NCBI GenBank assembly: GCA_046537975.1
Contig: JBKHJR010000032.1
Location: forward strand, 1-30,416
From: JAWLDV01 sp046537975
GTDB lineage: Bacteria; Desulfobacterota; Desulfobulbia; Desulfobulbales; SURF-16
DNA: 30,416 nt
Direction of reading: 5' to 3'
This document shows, piece by piece, positions 1-7,940 of this stretch (its first letter is position 1; the number at the start of each line of letters is the position of its first letter). The notes under the pieces are model-generated. The model was not told the DNA's origin and made no database searches. It worked only from the letters and a program-made list of their open reading frames with translations. The translations under genes and the position numbers were made by a program.

Positions 1-2
1 GA

Positions 3-140
3 TCACTGATGACCAATATAGAACTCAGTGAAAATATTGAGTTCATGAATCACTACATGGCAGCTCAGTTTCTGCCTCATACAGATTTGGCCCTTTTCCC
101 CTCGGTCAAGGAAAAGCTGGCCAGGCTCAAGAATAACTGA
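3..140 (+). CDS. C-terminal end of a RACo-like corrinoid-activating ATPase (partial, 5' cut off)
   Basis: The frame is open from the window edge to TGA at 138-140 and gives 45 residues. The tail (IELSENIEFMNHYMAAQFLP, then HTD, LFPSV) aligns clearly with the last 35 residues of the RACo-like protein encoded at 25146-26696 (LELN, FM, PHTD, LFPSV). RACo proteins (DUF4445, ASKHA fold) use ATP to drive reduction of inactive Co(II) corrinoid proteins of the Wood-Ljungdahl pathway back to Co(I). Only the C-terminus is visible, so an N-terminal 2Fe-2S domain cannot be checked. The gene lies in the same direction as acsE, 0.9 kb downstream, which supports a corrinoid role. The paralogue match is direct; the function is inferred from the family. 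Confidence 0.8.
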   Translation, partial: SLMTNIELSENIEFMNHYMAAQFLPHTDLALFPSVKEKLARLKNN

Positions 141-166
141 ACAGGCGGCTAAACCCTGAACCTGAA

Positions 167-913
167 ATGTACAGTAATCCTGATCTGTCTGTCTGTGTTC
201 TTGCCGGCGGGCAGCAAAGTAATCTCTTGCGTTTCCTGGACGCAGTGACCGGCAATGATAATTATCTGGAACTTGAAGTTGTTGTTGTCAATCAGCACTT
301 TTCTTACCCTGAATTAGCTGATTGTCTCAAGGATTTTCCGAAGACTGTGGCTTTGGAGTGCCCCGCAGGATTATCAAAACCCCGGGCCTTCAATATCGGA
401 CTCCGGAAATGCAGGGGGCGGTACCTGTCGTTCTGGGATCAGGAGAGCCTGCCTGAGCCGGGCTGTCTCCTTATGCTTGTCGATTTTCTGGACAAGAACC
501 CCGAGGTCGGTCTGGCCGTCCCCAAGCTCCGTAATCAAAAGGGTGTTATCCAGCCGGTGGCCCGCAGCCTGCCGGGACTGTTTTCTTTTCTCTGCCCCTT
601 TGGCCTGCCTGGAAAACCCGATCCGGGGTGGAGCGATTATTCCAGTGGCGAAGCTTCCTGGCTCACCGGCCCCGGTCTTACTGCTAATCGCTATCTGCTG
701 GATGAGGCGGGTTATCTGTCGGAAAAGCTTCCCTCCCTCTGGTCCCTTGATCTCTGCCTGAAAGCCCTGAAAGCAGGTTGGCACTGCTGCTACAGACATG
801 ATGCTCAGGCGGAAGCGGATATTTATCAGTGGCTGGGCGAAGTAAACCGGCCGGGGCTCCAGTTATGGGAAAGGCTTATAGTGACTGTAAGCCGTCTGCG
901 TTTTATTTATTGA
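167..913 (+). CDS. GT2-like glycosyltransferase-fold protein with degenerate DXD motif
   Basis: This 248-residue protein has the layout of a family 2 glycosyltransferase domain. An N-terminal strand (LSVCVLAGG) is followed by EVVVVNQ, then SKPRAFNIGLRKCRGRYLSFWDQES near residues 70-95, where GT2 enzymes have the nucleotide-sugar DXD motif. Here that motif reads WDQES, so metal and sugar binding are uncertain. A later TGPGLTANRYLLDEAGYLSE segment resembles the acceptor-side GT2 region. No membrane segment is evident. The start lies 26 nt after the preceding stop, so it is probably co-transcribed with the RACo-like gene. The substrate is unknown and no polysaccharide genes are adjacent. It could be an inactive relative. 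Confidence 0.65.
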   Translation: MYSNPDLSVCVLAGGQQSNLLRFLDAVTGNDNYLELEVVVVNQHFSYPELADCLKDFPKTVALECPAGLSKPRAFNIGLRKCRGRYLSFWDQESLPEPGCLLMLVDFLDKNPEVGLAVPKLRNQKGVIQPVARSLPGLFSFLCPFGLPGKPDPGWSDYSSGEASWLTGPGLTANRYLLDEAGYLSEKLPSLWSLDLCLKALKAGWHCCYRHDAQAEADIYQWLGEVNRPGLQLWERLIVTVSRLRFIY

Positions 914-938
914 CAATTCAGGGCATTGAGGCTACTAT
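910..938 (+). promoter_or_regulatory. Candidate sigma-70-type promoter for acsE
   Basis: TTGACA at 910-915 and TACTAT at 933-938 are separated by exactly 17 bp. The -35 box overlaps the stop codon of the preceding gene and the AT-rich stretch that follows leads to acsE, which would have a leader of roughly 120 nt. Spacing and -35 match are good; the -10 box is one base off consensus. No transcript data are available here. Confidence 0.4.
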
Positions 939-1065
939 TTACTATTTATTCAAATCATATTTCTAATGATGGTCAGAAGTGTATCTTTTCTTCAATTTAA
1001 GGATAAGGATTCTGTAGTAATTTGATTATTTAAGGATATAAGATAAAGGCTAACAGGAGAAGATT

Positions 1066-1962
1066 ATGGCTCAACAGGTTAAGGGAATAGCAGAAAGTAT
1101 AAATATCATGGGGACCCGCAGTGGTACAGCAATGAGGGAAAGGAATCCCGGCCCTTTGCAGGAGATGGCTAAAGAAGAAACCTCTCATGGGGCCTCCTAT
1201 CTCGATCTGAACGTCGGACCGGCCAGAAAGGATGGAGCGGAACTGATGCCCTGGGTGGTGGAGACTATCGAGGCCGCTACTGATACGCCGTTATGCCTGG
1301 ATACCACTAATGCCGAGGCTATGGCTGCCGGTTTCAAGGCCCTCAAGAATAAGGAAGAGGCCATTATGAATTCCATCTCCGCCCAACCTGAGAGGATCGA
1401 AAAATTGACGCCGGTGGCAGTCGAATCCGGCTGCAGTGTTATAGGCCTTCTCTGGGGTCAGGAAGGCATGCCCAGGGATTCTAATGAAAGGGCCGCTATG
1501 GCGGTTGATCTTATGATGGGGTTGAATGAAGCCGGTGTACCCAACGAAAAGATCCTGTTTGATCCCATAGCCACTCCCATAACCCTGGGAGCCGATCAGC
1601 TTGCTTCCGGCTTCGAGTTTCTGAGTATGCTTGAGGATATCGCCCCCGGAGCAGGATCCACTGTCGGACTGTCCAATGTCTCCAATGGGGTTTCTGAACA
1701 CCTGCGCAAGTATCTGGACCGTACTTATCTGATTATGCTTATGAAGTACGGGCTTACCACCGCCATTGTCAATTCCTATGATGATGAGCTTATGGCGATT
1801 TGTCGCGGTGAACGGTCGGAGATGGTGGAAATGGTTCACAATATGATGGATGGGAACGAGCCTGATCCCTCCACCCTGGAAGGTCCTGCCCTGGAGCATT
1901 ATAAAACCTGTAAGGTCCTGTTGGGACATATGATTTTTTCGGAATCCTGGCTGGATCTGTAA
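1066..1962 (+). CDS. acsE: Methyltetrahydrofolate:corrinoid/iron-sulfur protein methyltransferase (AcsE)
   Basis: AcsE moves the methyl group of methyltetrahydrofolate to the cobalt of the corrinoid iron-sulfur protein, linking the methyl branch of the Wood-Ljungdahl pathway to CO dehydrogenase/acetyl-CoA synthase. The protein is a single pterin-binding TIM barrel in the cytoplasm. Visible signatures are DLNVGPA (47-53), LCLDTTN (D79), FDP (D166) and GLSNVSNG (N204), which match the pterin-binding Asp and Asn positions known for the Moorella enzyme. At 298 residues it is about 35 longer than the Moorella form, mostly through a C-terminal insertion around DELMAICRGERSEM to DPSTLEG. The start has a good ribosome site (AGGAGA). 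The upstream RACo-like gene supports the corrinoid role. In a sulfate or metal reducer the pathway may run in either direction. Confidence 0.92.
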   Translation: MAQQVKGIAESINIMGTRSGTAMRERNPGPLQEMAKEETSHGASYLDLNVGPARKDGAELMPWVVETIEAATDTPLCLDTTNAEAMAAGFKALKNKEEAIMNSISAQPERIEKLTPVAVESGCSVIGLLWGQEGMPRDSNERAAMAVDLMMGLNEAGVPNEKILFDPIATPITLGADQLASGFEFLSMLEDIAPGAGSTVGLSNVSNGVSEHLRKYLDRTYLIMLMKYGLTTAIVNSYDDELMAICRGERSEMVEMVHNMMDGNEPDPSTLEGPALEHYKTCKVLLGHMIFSESWLDL

Positions 1963-2077
1963 TTGAATGGAAGCGCAGGTTGAAAGCGTGATCTTTCCAG
2001 CTTTACAGCCTGCACACCGACAACAAAAGCACTGCACCTGCAGAGGTCTTGCTGGCTTAAACGCCGGGAAGTGAAAG

Positions 2078-2659
2078 TTGGAAGATACATCCCAGCATCA
2101 TTATATTTACGGATACTGTACTGATTATGTTACCGGTGAGTCAGTCCAGGATACCGATGATGAGCGTTACCGCCAGAAAATTGCCCGCTTTCTGGTGGAG
2201 GAAAAGGGGTATGAAAAGACAGACCTGGAGTTACGCCAGGTAATTGAAACCACTTTTGCCGGTCATCTTGTACGTTCAAAGATTGATATTGTGGTCAAGC
2301 ACCAGGGGCGCAGAGTTATGCTGATCCGTTATGGTCCCGGTTCTCTGGTAACCAGGGAACGTCCTGCTGTCGCTGCCGCCCGGGTGTTTGACGATTCTTA
2401 TCAGATCCCCTTGGCTGTGGTGACTAACGGAGAAGATAGCGAGCTGCTGGATACCCGCAGCGGCAGAGTGCTTGCCACGGGATTGGCGGGAATGCCCGAT
2501 AAGTCCTATATTGAAGAAAATTTTGCAGACCTTGATTTCTCTCCTCCTCCTGAAGAAAAGAAAAGGGAAAAGGAATTACGGATTCTGAATGCTTTTGACC
2601 GGGAAGTGTGCTGTAGAGACGAGTCCTGCCGAATTCCTGAAGAGGGGGAAAACAGTTGA
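2078..2659 (+). CDS. HsdR N-terminal-like domain protein (degenerate PD-(D/E)XK fold)
   Basis: The 193-residue product resembles the stand-alone HsdR_N domain proteins common in Desulfobacterota. A helical ARFLVEEKGYEKTDLELRQ segment (about 36-54) is followed by SKIDIVVKHQGRRVMLIRYG. In active nucleases this last part carries D and then ExK; here D is kept but the ExK position reads RYG, so cleavage is unlikely. GSLVTRERPAVAAARVF and PLAVVTNGEDSELLDT look like conserved family blocks. The chosen start is TTG at 2078, with only a weak purine-rich site upstream; no ATG is available in frame nearby. It lies 115 nt after acsE, perhaps in one transcript. No methylase or specificity gene is present, so it is not part of a type I restriction system here. 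The function is unknown. Confidence 0.65.
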   Translation: MEDTSQHHYIYGYCTDYVTGESVQDTDDERYRQKIARFLVEEKGYEKTDLELRQVIETTFAGHLVRSKIDIVVKHQGRRVMLIRYGPGSLVTRERPAVAAARVFDDSYQIPLAVVTNGEDSELLDTRSGRVLATGLAGMPDKSYIEENFADLDFSPPPEEKKREKELRILNAFDREVCCRDESCRIPEEGENS

Positions 2660-2720
2660 TAGAGGGTCGTGTGATCCCCAAATCTGTCCGAGGGAAGAAA
2701 GGACTGCGGAGGGATTAGCT

Positions 2721-2755
2721 GAGAGTTCTGAACTAATAGCTCAGAACTCTGAACT
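2721..2755. repeat. Degenerate 7-bp tandem array A
   Basis: Five units with a 7-bp period can be written as GAGAGTT, CTGAACT, AATAGCT, CAGAACT, CTGAACT. The same stretch contains a perfect 10-bp inverted repeat (AGAGTTCTGA 2722-2731 and TCAGAACTCT 2741-2750). No T-run follows, so it does not look like an intrinsic terminator. Confidence 0.55.
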
Positions 2756-2790
2756 GAAAAACAGGAACTAAACATTGAGAACTTAAGAAA

Positions 2791-4128
2791 ATGGCTGAAT
2801 GGACAAAAACAAGTTGGCATAATTTCAAGGCATTGCAGCAACCTAACTGGCCCGACAAGAATGAGTATCAAGCTGCTATTGATACCATAGCTGAGTTGCC
2901 TCCGCTGGTCTTTGCCGGCGAGATCAGGATGCTGAAAGAGCAAATGGCCAAGGCTGCAAAGGGAGAGGCTTTCCTGTTGCAGGGCGGGGACTGTGCCGAG
3001 GATTTTACTCATTGTACTGCTCCGGGCATAAGGGAAAATCTAAAGGTCATTCTGCAGATGGCGGTAATCCTCAGTTATGCCGGCGGTAAACCGGTTATCA
3101 AGGTAGGACGTATGGCTGGCCAGTATGCCAAACCGAGATCTTCCGACACCGAGAATGTTAACGGTGTGGAACTGCCCAGCTATCGGGGAGATATGGTTAA
3201 TTCCCCGGAGCCTACAAAAGAGGCAAGAAGGCCGGATCCCCAGCGGATGGTTAAAGGTTACTATCTGGCCTCTACCACCATGAATATTACCAGGGCTTTT
3301 ACAAAGGGCGGATACGCCGCACTCCACCGGGTTCATGCCTGGAACAATGAGTTTGTCAAGACTTCTCCCATGGGACGTTCCTATGAACGCCTTGCCCAGA
3401 GTATAGATCAGGCTATAAATTTTATGAAAGTTATCGGCCTTGATACTGATAGTCCCCAGCTTAATCAGGCCTCCTTTTTTACTTCCCATGAAGCTCTGCT
3501 TTTGGGCTACGAAGAGGCCCTGACCCGTCAGGACTCCATAACCGGTAAATGGTATGACTGCAGCGCCCATATGATCTGGATCGGGGACAGGACCCGCCAG
3601 CTGGATAGCGCCCACGTGGAATTTTTACGGGGAGTGCATAATCCCCTGGGACTCAAGATCGGTCCCAAGCATGATCCGGGTGAAATCAAGCGCCTGGTTC
3701 AGAAACTAAATCCGGATAATGAACCGGGTCGGCTGACACTGATAACCCGTTTCGGCGCTAAAGATATTGACAAATATCTCCCCCCCCTTATTCGGGAGAT
3801 TAAAAAGGAAGGCCTGGAGGTGGTCTGGAGCTGCGATCCGATGCACGGCAATACTTATACCGCTGAGACCGGCCACAAGTCCAGAAGGGTGGATGATATT
3901 CTTTCCGAGATCCGTTCCTTCTTTGAGATTCACTGGGCTGAAGGCTCCATTCCCGGAGGAATCCATGTGGAACTGACCGGTCAGAATGTCACCGAATGTA
4001 CCGGTGGGGGGCGTAATATAATGGATGAACATCTGGCCAGAAATTATCAGACAACCTGCGATCCCCGCCTCAATGCCGAACAGGGGCTTGAACTTGCCTT
4101 CCAGATAGCGGAAATGATCCGGACCTGA
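2791..4128 (+). CDS. 3-deoxy-7-phosphoheptulonate synthase, class II (DAHP synthase)
   Basis: The enzyme condenses phosphoenolpyruvate and erythrose 4-phosphate, the first step of the shikimate pathway. The class II family is recognised over the full length of 445 residues. Visible are WHNFKALQQPNWPD near the N-terminus, LLQGGDCAEDF with the metal-binding cysteine (C68), KVGRMAGQYAKPRSS, SCDPMHGNT with the metal-binding histidine, and HVELTGQNVTECTGG. All active-site blocks are intact. The N-terminus is short, as in basic class II enzymes, without the long regulatory extension of the mycobacterial protein. The start at 2791 follows the heptamer array, and the stop codon TGA lies inside the next heptamer array. 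The prephenate-pathway fusion at 16780-18453 supplies a later step of the same pathway. Confidence 0.95.
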   Translation: MAEWTKTSWHNFKALQQPNWPDKNEYQAAIDTIAELPPLVFAGEIRMLKEQMAKAAKGEAFLLQGGDCAEDFTHCTAPGIRENLKVILQMAVILSYAGGKPVIKVGRMAGQYAKPRSSDTENVNGVELPSYRGDMVNSPEPTKEARRPDPQRMVKGYYLASTTMNITRAFTKGGYAALHRVHAWNNEFVKTSPMGRSYERLAQSIDQAINFMKVIGLDTDSPQLNQASFFTSHEALLLGYEEALTRQDSITGKWYDCSAHMIWIGDRTRQLDSAHVEFLRGVHNPLGLKIGPKHDPGEIKRLVQKLNPDNEPGRLTLITRFGAKDIDKYLPPLIREIKKEGLEVVWSCDPMHGNTYTAETGHKSRRVDDILSEIRSFFEIHWAEGSIPGGIHVELTGQNVTECTGGGRNIMDEHLARNYQTTCDPRLNAEQGLELAFQIAEMIRT

Positions 4129-4161
4129 GGTCAGAGGCCGGAGATCAGAGGTCAGAAGAGA
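4127..4161. repeat. Degenerate 7-bp tandem array B
   Basis: Five units of 7 bp follow each other: GAGGTCA, GAGGCCG, GAGATCA, GAGGTCA, GAAGAGA. The array begins within the stop codon of the DAHP synthase gene, which is the last coding position it touches. Confidence 0.65.
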
Positions 4162-4190
4162 GTTATCTGATCACGGGACACCAACTTCGA

Positions 4191-5525
4191 TTGCCGCAAT
4201 TCGACATTCAACATTCATTGTTCAATATTTCTTTCCTGCTGCTGGGCGGCCTTTCAGGCTTCCTGGCGGCAGTCCTCATCCTTAAGAGGCGTTTCCATCT
4301 CGCCGTCTCCGAAGAGCGTACTTCCCGAAAGCTGCTGGATCAGCAGCTAAGTTACCGGGAAGAAGAGCTTTCCCGTCAGATCCGCAAAAAAGAAGACCTC
4401 CAGCAGAAATTAACCGAAAAGGAACAGGCCCTAAGCCAGAATAACCAGGAAAAGATTCGGCTTGAGGAGCAGGAAAAACAGCTACGCCAGCGTATTGTTG
4501 ATTTTAATGAGCAGGAAGAACGCATGGTGCGCGAGTTTGAAAATCTGGCTTCCAGGATTCTGGAAGAAAAAGGAGAACGCTTCGCCCGCCAGAACCGCCA
4601 AAGTCTGGATGAAATACTTAAACCGGTTCGGGAGCAGCTTGGGGAGTTCCGGAAACGGCTGGACCAGATTCATAGTGAAGAGGCCAGGGACCGCACCAGT
4701 CTGAGAGAGCAGCTCATAAACTTAAATGAACTGAATCAGCAGATGAACAGGGAAGCCCGTAATCTTACCCGGGCCCTGAAAGGGGATAACAAGGTTCAGG
4801 GCAATTGGGGAGAGATGATCCTGGAAAGAGTTCTGGAGCAGTCCGGTCTCCGCAAGGATAAGGAGTACGAAGTCCAGGGCGGGTTCCATGATTCGGAGAA
4901 CCGTCTCCTCAAGCCGGATGTAATAGTCCGTCTTCCGGAAAATAAAGATGTGGTCATAGATTCCAAGGTTTCCCTGCTTGCCTATAACAACTATATTGTC
5001 GAGGAAGACGGTCCGGCCAGACAGGAGGCTCTAAAGGCGCATATACAGGCGGTGCGTAGTCATATAAAAGGTCTGAGTTCCAAAGATTACTCGGGCCTCA
5101 AGGGCTTGCGCTCCCTGGATTTTGTCCTGATGTTCATGCCTATAGATGCCGCCTTTATGGTCGCCTTCCAGGAAGAGGAAGAACTTTTTAATGAGGCCTT
5201 TGAAAAGAAAATAGTGGTGGTCACCCCTACCACTCTGCTGGCCACTTTGAGGACTATAGAGAACATCTGGCGGTATGAGCGGCAGAATGAAAATGCCAGG
5301 AAAATTGCGGAGCGGGCGGGGAGGCTATATGACAAGCTCTGTCTCTTTTTGGAAGATTTTGAAAAGATCGGCAAACAGCTCAGTACCGTGCATTCCACTT
5401 ATGATCATGCCCTGCACAGATTGAGTCAGGGCCGGGGTAATCTGATTCGGCAGGCCGAGGACTTCCGGGAATTCGGAGTCAAGGTGAAAAAGGAACTGCC
5501 GGCGGAATTCAGGAATCCCGAGTAG
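4191..5525 (+). CDS. rmuC: DNA recombination protein RmuC family
   Basis: RmuC proteins are membrane-anchored coiled-coil proteins with a nuclease-like domain. They limit inversions between short inverted repeats in E. coli; the biochemistry is poorly known. Here one N-terminal membrane segment (about residues 12-28, SFLLLGGLSGFLAAVLIL) precedes a long coiled coil rich in E, K, Q and R (about 40-115). The RmuC core follows (about 130-420) with GNWGEMILERVLEQSGL and DVVIDSKVSLLAYNNY. Length is 444. The start is doubtful: TTG at 4191 has no ribosome site and the first 10 codons fall in heptamer array C. TTG at 4218 is a possible alternative. Either way the membrane segment is kept. Confidence 0.88.
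   Translation: MPQFDIQHSLFNISFLLLGGLSGFLAAVLILKRRFHLAVSEERTSRKLLDQQLSYREEELSRQIRKKEDLQQKLTEKEQALSQNNQEKIRLEEQEKQLRQRIVDFNEQEERMVREFENLASRILEEKGERFARQNRQSLDEILKPVREQLGEFRKRLDQIHSEEARDRTSLREQLINLNELNQQMNREARNLTRALKGDNKVQGNWGEMILERVLEQSGLRKDKEYEVQGGFHDSENRLLKPDVIVRLPENKDVVIDSKVSLLAYNNYIVEEDGPARQEALKAHIQAVRSHIKGLSSKDYSGLKGLRSLDFVLMFMPIDAAFMVAFQEEEELFNEAFEKKIVVVTPTTLLATLRTIENIWRYERQNENARKIAERAGRLYDKLCLFLEDFEKIGKQLSTVHSTYDHALHRLSQGRGNLIRQAEDFREFGVKVKKELPAEFRNPE
4198..4232. repeat. Degenerate 7-bp tandem array C, overlapping the rmuC start
   Basis: Five units with a 7-bp period: AATTCGA, CATTCAA, CATTCAT, TGTTCAA, TATTTCT. The array encodes the apparent first residues of RmuC if the TTG at 4191 is used. 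Confidence 0.6.
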
Positions 5526-5550
5526 GGCAAGGACCCGTCATTTGTAGTTT

Positions 5551-6435
5551 TTAATTTCCTTCCGGCACCATGGCCACCGCCTCATCGATGGTATTCAGAT
5601 CACAGCAGACCATAATCAGGCGGTCGATTCCCAGAGCAATCCCTGCGGCTGAAGGAATCCTGTCCAGGCCCTCCAGGAATTTTTCCGGTACCGGGCCGGG
5701 CTCTATCCCTTTTTCCCGAAGGATTCGTCTTTCCTCCTGGAATCGTCTTCTCTGCACTTTGCTGTCAACCAGTTCCGAAAATCCGTTTGCCAGTTCAATA
5801 CCGCCTGCATACATTTCAAAACGCTCCGCCAACTTATGGTCACCGGGTTTAAGCCGGGCCAGGGATCCGAGGGCCGCCGGATAGTCATAGACGAAAACAG
5901 GGGTGGTATGGCCCAGGTGGGGCTCGATCTTTTCAATCAGAATTTCTTCAAAACAGTCCTGTCTGACAGCTTCCGTCGGGGTCACGGTGGAATGTTTTTG
6001 GAAGAGTTCGGTCACTGTAATTCTGGGCCAGGGATTATCGGTCTTACCAGTCCAGGGAGGATCGATCACCTCTTCCGGAGAATGGGCCAGGGATTCCAGC
6101 AGTTCTTCACATTCCGTCATTAACTCCTGATAGTCTATCCCGCAGCGGTACCATTCCAGCATGGTAAATTCCGGGAGATGAAGTTTTCCCCTTTCTTCGG
6201 AACGGAAACATTTGCAGATTTGAAATATTTTTGGATAGCCGTCTGCCAGAAGCTTTTTCATGGACTGCTCAGGAGAAGGCTGCAGGAACCAGTCCCCTGA
6301 TCTGACCGGTTCTATATGGCCTTCCGGGATGCAGGCGGGCTGGCGGAGTGGAGTCTCCACTTCCAGGTATTCACGGTTTATAAAAAAATCACGTATGTGC
6401 TGAATTATCCGGGCCCGTTTATAGAGAATATCCAC
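5551..6435 (-). CDS. epmA: Elongation factor P--(R)-beta-lysine ligase (EpmA/PoxA/GenX)
   Basis: EpmA is a lysyl-tRNA synthetase paralogue that attaches beta-lysine to a lysine of elongation factor P. This protein is 294 residues long and, like other EpmA proteins, consists only of the class II catalytic core with no N-terminal anticodon-binding domain. Motif 2 is visible as FRSEERGKLHLPEFTMLEWY (about 77-96) and motif 3 as GIALGIDRLIMV near the C-terminus. The start is GTG at 6435-6433, preceded by a good GAGGAG site. The EF-P gene lies just upstream on the same strand (91 nt gap), an enzyme/substrate pairing that supports the call. The lysine 2,3-aminomutase EpmB that makes beta-lysine is not in the window. 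Confidence 0.92.
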   Translation of the reverse strand: MDILYKRARIIQHIRDFFINREYLEVETPLRQPACIPEGHIEPVRSGDWFLQPSPEQSMKKLLADGYPKIFQICKCFRSEERGKLHLPEFTMLEWYRCGIDYQELMTECEELLESLAHSPEEVIDPPWTGKTDNPWPRITVTELFQKHSTVTPTEAVRQDCFEEILIEKIEPHLGHTTPVFVYDYPAALGSLARLKPGDHKLAERFEMYAGGIELANGFSELVDSKVQRRRFQEERRILREKGIEPGPVPEKFLEGLDRIPSAAGIALGIDRLIMVCCDLNTIDEAVAMVPEGN

Positions 6436-6526
6436 GGTCTATACTCCTCGCCCCCTGGCACCAAGTATTTAAAAAGATTTGCTTTGTACTCTTGTGCGGG
6501 ATAAGTAAAAGTTACCTCGATGGCCT

Positions 6527-7090
6527 TTACTCTTTTATTCTGGTGATATAGGTGCCGCTGCGGGTGTCAACCTGTATACGGTCTCCTTCTTCTATAAAAG
6601 GAGGAACCTGGAGGACGTAGCCGGTCTCCACAGTCACCGGTTTGGAATCGGTCCCGCTGGTATCTCCCTTCACCCAGGGATCGGCTTTGGTAACCGTCAG
6701 GGTTACAGAACTGGGAAGGGTCACTCCGATGGCCTGTTCTCCAAAGAGAAGGACTTCCACTTCCATATTGTCCACAAGGAAATTGGTGTTTTCCCCCAAT
6801 TGGTCAGCAGTCATGGAGATCTGGTCAAAGGTTTTGCTGTCCATGAAAAAGTAGTCTTCTCCCTGGGAGTAAAGGAACTGCATGGACCTTTCTTCCAGAG
6901 GGGCTTTCTTGAACTTGTCGCTGGAACGGAAAGTCTTTTCAAAAGCGCTGCCGGTCAGCATATTCTTGAGTCTGGTTTTATACAGAGCTTGGCCTTTACC
7001 CGGCTTTGAAAATTCAAAGTCGGTTACGATGTGGGGTTCTCCGTCTATTTCAATTTTCAGACCTTTTTTCAGATCAGAGGCGTTATACAT
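6527..7090 (-). CDS. efp: Translation elongation factor P
   Basis: EF-P binds stalled ribosomes and promotes peptide-bond formation at polyproline stretches. The 187-residue length and three-domain layout are typical. The modification loop reads KPGKGQA, with the acceptor lysine at K32, equivalent to K34 of E. coli. The C-terminal domain ends with VDTRSGTYITRIKE, the usual EF-P signature. The start ATG has a strong AAAGGAG site 8 nt upstream. It is followed on the same strand by epmA, whose product is expected to modify K32. Confidence 0.97.
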   Translation of the reverse strand: MYNASDLKKGLKIEIDGEPHIVTDFEFSKPGKGQALYKTRLKNMLTGSAFEKTFRSSDKFKKAPLEERSMQFLYSQGEDYFFMDSKTFDQISMTADQLGENTNFLVDNMEVEVLLFGEQAIGVTLPSSVTLTVTKADPWVKGDTSGTDSKPVTVETGYVLQVPPFIEEGDRIQVDTRSGTYITRIKE

Positions 7091-7158
7091 TAAGACGCTC
7101 CTTTAAAAGATTAAAGTTATAAGGCCGGAGTTAAGAAGCCCGCACTCTTAATCTTTTT

Positions 7159-7515
7159 TTATATTTCTTTTTTGGCAATAGCTTCCGCTTTTATCCGGTC
7201 AAGCAGTCCGGCAAGTACCGGTTTGACATTTTCCCTGATATCCCCCGCCACGACAATAAACAGCAGGTCGTCACCAGCTTTGAATCGCCCTTCTTTCGCC
7301 TCCACAATAATATCAAAAATTCCTTCATTCTCAAGGAATTCCCTGCGGATGGCCTCGATTTTTTCCTGATCGGGCCTAACTTCAAGCCATTCTACCTTGT
7401 TTTTATCCTTTCTGGACCATGACCTGACTATACCGTTGTGAACCAATACCATTCCTACATTTTCCGCAAAATCCTCTCTTTCTTTCATTCTGGCAATCGT
7501 CTTGGAAATATCCAT
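7159..7515 (-). CDS. MoaE-like protein (molybdopterin synthase large-subunit family)
   Basis: MoaE is the catalytic large subunit of molybdopterin synthase, which puts sulfur into the molybdenum cofactor precursor. This protein of 118 residues is shorter than MoaE (about 150). It resembles the family in VHNGIVRSWSR near the start and GDDLLFIVVAGDIRENVKPV to RIKAEAIAKKE near the end, the latter matching the region that holds the MoaE catalytic lysines. Other MoaE arginine motifs are not evident, so it may be a divergent branch with another role. ATG at 7515 was chosen over ATG at 7521 because AGGAG directly abuts the 7521 codon but sits 6 nt from the 7515 one. No moaD or other moa genes are in the window. 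Confidence 0.65.
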   Translation of the reverse strand: MDISKTIARMKEREDFAENVGMVLVHNGIVRSWSRKDKNKVEWLEVRPDQEKIEAIRREFLENEGIFDIIVEAKEGRFKAGDDLLFIVVAGDIRENVKPVLAGLLDRIKAEAIAKKEI

Positions 7516-7928
7516 TATCATCTCCTGTAAGTTAATAAAAAAATAAGTTTATCCTGTAATTATCTTGACAAATATAGGCAGAACGGATAATAACGCCATG
7601 GAAGATGAATGAGTGTTCATTTTATAGTTTATTTATATAGATTCCCGGCAGATATATTGTCCGGCTCTGGGAATTACGCCTGTTCCCAGGCATCCTTTTC
7701 TTTAGAGTAGTCAGTAGATTTTCAGGCCTTAATGACAGACAGAAGTATTCAATATCCAACACTTCACTCATTCGAGTTATCAGAAAACTTTCTATAGAGC
7801 TTGCTTGTATCATACAGCGCAAAATGGACAAGTAATTTTTTGATTAAATCGGAATATGAAGAAAAGATCAATGGAAGTGCAGGAGGTTAGATAATATTAA
7901 ATTAATCCCGGCAGATTTCCGGACATCG

Positions 7929-7940
7929 AAAGGAGGTGAT
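7929..7940 (+). promoter_or_regulatory. Full-length anti-Shine-Dalgarno match without a normally spaced start codon
   Basis: AAAGGAGGTGAT matches all 12 bases complementary to the usual 3' tail of bacterial 16S rRNA. No ATG, GTG or TTG lies 4-10 nt downstream; the only nearby start-like codon is the GTG at 7936-7938 inside the motif itself. It may be a standby or regulatory ribosome site in the leader of the cytochrome operon. Confidence 0.4.

Noticed and set aside
2722..2750. Terminator after the HsdR_N gene
   Set aside because: There is a 10-bp inverted repeat but no T-run; the symmetry comes from the heptamer array.
7105..7157. Terminator between the moaE-like gene and efp
   Set aside because: AAAAGATTAA and TTAATCTTTT are inverted repeats but about 33 nt apart and AT-only, so a stable hairpin is doubtful.
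7622..7831. Leftward 69-codon frame in the long intergenic region
   Set aside because: No ribosome site, no family likeness and AT-rich composition unlike its neighbours. A remnant cannot be excluded.
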